From: Chitinophaga varians
Lineage (GTDB): Bacteria; Bacteroidota; Bacteroidia; Chitinophagales; Chitinophagaceae
NCBI RefSeq assembly: GCF_012641275.1
Contig: NZ_JABAIA010000003.1
Span: 1,488,001-1,552,000 of the forward strand
Reading direction: 5' to 3'
Length of the DNA: 64,000 nt
The translations under genes were made by a program, and so were the position numbers. The first letter of the stretch is position 1, and each line of letters begins with the position of its first letter. The notes under the pieces are model-generated. The model ran no database searches, was not told where the DNA came from, and worked only from the letters and a program-made list of their open reading frames with translations. Below, piece after piece: positions 60,771-64,000 of the stretch.

Positions 60771-62567
60771 TTATTCAGTTACACTTTCTTCATCGCCGGA
60801 TTGCTGTCTTGCGTACAGTTCAGCATAGTAACCATTCAATGATAATAATTCCTCATGTGTTCCCTCTTCCACAATCCTGCCTTCGTCCAACACAATGATC
60901 TTGTCAAACTCAAACAGGGAGAAGATCCTGTGGGTAATAATGATAGCTGTTTTGTTCTTCAGGTAGGCGTACAGGTTACCAATGATCTCTTTTTCCGTAC
61001 GGGCGTCTACGGCAGAGAGACAGTCATCAAAAATCATGATATCCGGGTCTTTAATGAGCGCCCTGGCAATGGATATACGTTGTTTCTGCCCGCCGCTGAG
61101 GGTAACGCCCCGCTCCCCTATTTCTGTATCAAACCCTTCGTTGAACCCAAGGATGTCCTTCTCTACCGAAGCCTGCCGGGCCGCTTGTTGCACTGCCTGC
61201 AAACTGGCCGCAGGGTCACCAAAACGGATATTGTTGGCAATGGAGTCTGAGAAAAGGAACACGTCCTGCGGCACATAACTGATCTGGCTGCGGAGCTGCT
61301 CCAGGTGCATATAACGGACGTCATTCGTGTCCATCATCACACGGCCATGCTGCGGATCGTACATCCGTATCAGCAACTGCGCCAGCGTGCTCTTGCCTGA
61401 ACCGGTACGGCCAATGACCGCCACTTTCTGGCCCGGCGCAATATGCAGATTGATATCCTTCAGCGCTGTAATACCGGTATGGGGATAGGTGAAGGTAACA
61501 CCTTCCAGCCGCACTGCGCCTTCCAGCTGCACGGTATGCGCACCAGGCTCGTCTTTGATGTCCGGCTCTATTCTCAGGAATTCGTTTATCCGTTGCTGTG
61601 AGGCAGCCGCACGCTGCACCATCGTTGCCACCAGGCCTATTGACAGGAAGGGGAACATCAGCATGTTCACATAGATCACAAACTCAGCGAGGTTGCCCAC
61701 GGTGATATTTCCTGCTATTACCTGGTAACCGCCAATGAAAATAGTGAGTATGACACTTAGCCCGATCATCAGCGCCATGATAGGCTGAAACAACGCATCT
61801 GTTTTCGCAAGACTGATAGAACTGAGCTTGTAGGCTTCACTGGCGCTTTCGAAGTGCCGTCCGCTGGCATCTTCCTGTACGTATGATTTGATCACCCGGA
61901 TGCCGGAGTAAGACTCCTGCGCAATGGACGTTATGTTGGATAATTCCGCCTGTATCCTTTCGCTTTTACGGTGGATGATTTTGTTGACATAATAAATCGT
62001 CAGTGCCAGGAAAGGCAGCGGAGACAAGGTATACAAGGTCAACAGCGGATTTACTTCCAGCATCAGGTACACGATGATAACGATCAGGAACAAGGTGCGG
62101 GAGGCGTACATGATGGCCGGGCCAACGTACATGCGTACACGGGAAACGTCTTCCGTGATACGGCTCATCAGGTCGCCGGTACGGTGCATCTTAAAAAAGT
62201 TAAGGTCCAGCTTCTGATAATGCTGGTAAATTTCGTTCTTCAGGTCATACTCAATATGCCGGCTCATCACGATGAGCGTTTGCCGCTGCAGGAAAAGGAA
62301 AAAGCCGCTCAGCAAGGCAAATATCAAAATGCTCACGCCATAAAATGCGAGGATACGGGAGAAGTCGGCCCGGAAAGCGCTTTTCAGGCTGGTGTCGCTT
62401 AACAGGCGGTATTCGTCAAGATTATGCGACAACAGGTCAAAGATCTGCCGGACCATGATAGGCTGAAAGACACTGAAGACAATCGATATGGCCGTAAACA
62501 GCAACCCCAGTATAAGGCGCCATTTGTTGGACACGAAGTATTTATTAAGCGCAGCTAGATGTTTCAA
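60771..62567 (-). CDS. ABC transporter, fused permease and ATPase (exporter type)
   Basis: The 598-aa half-transporter has six N-terminal helices (WRLILGLLFTAISIVFSVFQP etc.) and an ATPase with Walker A VIGRTGSGKSTLAQLLIRMYD, Q-loop YVPQDVFLFSDSI, signature LSGGQKQRISIARALIKDPDI and Walker B MIFDDCLSAVDARTE. It should work as a homo- or heterodimer, exporting a lipid or drug-like substrate. No ATG precedes the first helix; TTG 62567 (KHLAALNKYF) is chosen, and TTG 62597 is the alternative. Confidence 0.92.
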   Translation of the reverse strand: MKHLAALNKYFVSNKWRLILGLLFTAISIVFSVFQPIMVRQIFDLLSHNLDEYRLLSDTSLKSAFRADFSRILAFYGVSILIFALLSGFFLFLQRQTLIVMSRHIEYDLKNEIYQHYQKLDLNFFKMHRTGDLMSRITEDVSRVRMYVGPAIMYASRTLFLIVIIVYLMLEVNPLLTLYTLSPLPFLALTIYYVNKIIHRKSERIQAELSNITSIAQESYSGIRVIKSYVQEDASGRHFESASEAYKLSSISLAKTDALFQPIMALMIGLSVILTIFIGGYQVIAGNITVGNLAEFVIYVNMLMFPFLSIGLVATMVQRAAASQQRINEFLRIEPDIKDEPGAHTVQLEGAVRLEGVTFTYPHTGITALKDINLHIAPGQKVAVIGRTGSGKSTLAQLLIRMYDPQHGRVMMDTNDVRYMHLEQLRSQISYVPQDVFLFSDSIANNIRFGDPAASLQAVQQAARQASVEKDILGFNEGFDTEIGERGVTLSGGQKQRISIARALIKDPDIMIFDDCLSAVDARTEKEIIGNLYAYLKNKTAIIITHRIFSLFEFDKIIVLDEGRIVEEGTHEELLSLNGYYAELYARQQSGDEESVTE

Positions 62568-62609
62568 TCGGAATGTTTTGACACAAAAATAAGCCAAAGT
62601 AGCTTACGA

Positions 62610-62652
62610 AAAAGAGCGGAGATCAAAGCTCATGCTCTGACCTCCGCTCTTG
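62610..62652 (-). terminator. Terminator of purC
   Basis: On the minus strand, AAGAGCGGAG pairs with CTCCGCTCTT with a partly paired loop, followed by TTTTCG. It lies 20 bp past the purC stop. Confidence 0.78.
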
Positions 62653-62671
62653 CATATTTTAATCCTACTGA

Positions 62672-63601
62672 TTACAGTTGTTTCAGCGCTTCCACGATTT
62701 TCGCTTCAGCTGCTTCCGGCGCCACGTCTTCCTTTACGAATTTGCGGCCGGTGATGTTTTCGAACAGTTCGATGTAACGCTCGCTCACGCTGTTAACGAA
62801 TTCGTCGGTCATTTCTGGTACCTTTTGACCGTCTTTGCCCTGGAATCCGTTTTCCATCAGCCACTCGCGCACAAACTCCTTGCTCAGTTGTTTCTGCTGT
62901 TTGCCGGCTTTCTGGTTTTCTTCATAACCGGCTGCATAGAAGTAACGGGAAGAGTCCGGCGTGTGAATTTCGTCGATCACGTAGATAGTATCGCCGATTT
63001 TACCGAATTCATACTTGGTATCTACGAGGATCAGGCCGCGTTTTGCCGCCAGTTCCTTACCTCTTGCAAACAGGGCAAGGGCATATTTTTCCAGTTGCTC
63101 GTAGTCTTCCTTGCCCACCAATCCCCGTGCGATGATTTCCTCACGGGAAATATCTTCATCATGACCTTCGTGCGCTTTGGTGGTAGGTGTAATGATCGGC
63201 TGAGGGAAAAAATCATTTTCTTTCAGCCCTTCCGGCATTGTAACGCCGCAGAGTACACGCTGACCTGTTTTGTAAGTTCTCCAGGCATGGCCGGTGAGGT
63301 TGCCGCGCACCACCATTTCCACAGGGAACGTTTCGCATTTCAAACCTATAGTTACATTAGGCAGCGGGGTAGATTTCACCCAGTTAGGCACGATATCTTT
63401 AGTAGCTTCCAGCATAATGGCGGCCACCTGGTTCAGCACCTGTCCTTTGTAAGGAATAGGGCGGGGCAAAACCACATCGAACGCAGAGATACGATCGCTT
63501 ACTGCCATTACCATGAACTTGTCCCCGATGGTGTACACATCACGAACTTTCCCTTTGTAGAAGGCGGTCTGACCCGGGAATTTGAAATTCGAATCTAACA
63601 T
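62672..63601 (-). CDS. purC: Phosphoribosylaminoimidazole-succinocarboxamide synthase
   Basis: PurC joins CAIR and aspartate in purine synthesis. The 309-aa protein has the SAICAR motifs [97 protein letters not shown]. The length matches the longer, eukaryote-like form. A promoter with an overlapping dyad lies upstream. Confidence 0.96.
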   Translation of the reverse strand: MLDSNFKFPGQTAFYKGKVRDVYTIGDKFMVMAVSDRISAFDVVLPRPIPYKGQVLNQVAAIMLEATKDIVPNWVKSTPLPNVTIGLKCETFPVEMVVRGNLTGHAWRTYKTGQRVLCGVTMPEGLKENDFFPQPIITPTTKAHEGHDEDISREEIIARGLVGKEDYEQLEKYALALFARGKELAAKRGLILVDTKYEFGKIGDTIYVIDEIHTPDSSRYFYAAGYEENQKAGKQQKQLSKEFVREWLMENGFQGKDGQKVPEMTDEFVNSVSERYIELFENITGRKFVKEDVAPEAAEAKIVEALKQL

Positions 63602-63629
63602 GAATTATGAAATTAAAAATGAATTATCG

Positions 63630-63655
63630 GTGATTTGCGAGCAAAAGTAAATCAC
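63630..63655. promoter_or_regulatory. Dyad overlapping the purC -7 box
   Basis: GTGATTTGC and GTAAATCAC are inverted copies with one mismatch across 8 bp and overlap the -7 box at 63642-63649. A repressor site for purine genes is plausible. Confidence 0.4.
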
Positions 63656-63672
63656 GGATCGCATGATTTCAA
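63642..63672 (-). promoter_or_regulatory. Promoter of purC (TTG, -7 TACTTTTG)
   Basis: TTG, 20 nt, then TACTTTTG on the minus strand, matching the Bacteroidetes pattern; the leader before ATG 63601 is about 37 nt. Confidence 0.52.
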
Positions 63673-63686
63673 TTTTTTTTCACTAT

Positions 63687-64000
63687 TCATTTCGGGGAAG
63701 ATGCTAACTGTTGCCCGTTACCGGCATATGGCCTCAATAAACTGATGATGATTTCATTCTCGGGATACTGTGTCAGGTGAGGCCTCAGTTGTTCGGCATC
63801 CGTTGTTTGCAGGTGCACCGGCACATACCCCATGCCATAGAAGCGGCCTTTCTCCATGAGGATGCAGCTTTGTTCTTCGCTGTTGCGGCCTTTGTCCATG
63901 ATCACCACGGAGGGCTGCTGCTCCTGCAGGAAGGCGATCGCCGCTTTTACGCGCTGGTTATATACTTCCGGCGCTTCTGCTTTCTCACAGGCGCCATGAC
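63687..64000 (-). CDS. C-terminal end of a probable exonuclease/GIY-YIG-type protein
   Basis: The frame is open to the right edge, so the 5' part is missing; 103 residues are visible. The first visible residues HGACEKAEAPEVYNQRVKAAI carry the Cys-Gly-Ala-Cys plus YNxRV pattern seen at the domain border of Bacteroidetes epsilon-exonuclease/UvrC-like GIY-YIG proteins. QPSVVIMDKGRNSEEQSCILMEKGRFYGMGY follows. The last domain has no recognised function. The family call is tentative; the missing N terminus would decide it. Confidence 0.55.
   Translation of the reverse strand, partial: HGACEKAEAPEVYNQRVKAAIAFLQEQQPSVVIMDKGRNSEEQSCILMEKGRFYGMGYVPVHLQTTDAEQLRPHLTQYPENEIIISLLRPYAGNGQQLASSPK

Overview
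The window looks like a chromosomal segment of a Bacteroidetes bacterium, most likely Chitinophagaceae (Chitinophaga-like). The reasons are two SusC-type TonB receptors with ECF sigma/FecR pairs, TAnnTTTG -7 boxes, DUF4252, DUF3276 and DUF1599 proteins, a BT_3928-type DoxX protein, a folP-cdaA pair, and a virtual absence of strong Shine-Dalgarno sites. No rRNA, tRNA, CRISPR array, prophage or insertion sequence was seen. Most of the sequence is housekeeping DNA with a few accessory islands.

Layout. 1-10.9 kb: TPR protein, gyrA, a saccharopine dehydrogenase-like gene, then a minus-strand series (cysteine-free sirtuin, DUF4349 lipoprotein, EVE protein, LutA-like protein, ribH, membrane TPR protein, pdhA). 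11-14.7 kb: recF with a DUF721/DciA-like gene, then a sigma/anti-sigma/two-DUF4252 operon. 14.7-22.5 kb: OppB-like permease, DoxX/BT_3928, DUF1599, folP, cdaA (c-di-AMP synthase), DCC protein, FKBP lipoprotein, DHH/DHHA1 phosphoesterase, ndk. 22.7-27.2 kb: pyruvate carboxylase and xerD. 27.2-32.1 kb: unknown beta-rich protein, then an operon of a 139-aa orphan, a 7-TM protein, a histidine kinase, a response regulator and a DUF2911 protein.

32.2-43.5 kb is a nutrient island on the minus strand: ECF sigma, FecR, SusC, SusD, then a PIG-L deacetylase, two tiny membrane proteins and a sodium:solute symporter in a tightly packed operon. 43.6-45.4 kb holds what I consider the most interesting locus: a GTG-started HigB/RelE-like toxin candidate, an overlapping XRE antitoxin with a tail, a 43-codon ORF, and a SecB-like chaperone. 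This has the architecture of a toxin-antitoxin-chaperone (TAC) system. 45.8-51.7 kb: a secreted protein built of D-S hexapeptide repeats, then sigma, FecR and a SusC without a SusD.

51.7-64 kb: pyrR-pyrB, a PrxQ-type peroxiredoxin, pruA, prfB with a programmed +1 frameshift at a UAA codon, a TspO-like protein, pgi, a PUR-type DUF3276 protein, an ABC exporter, purC and the end of an exonuclease/GIY-YIG-type gene. Calls come from reading the translated sequence and recalled family features; no database search was possible.
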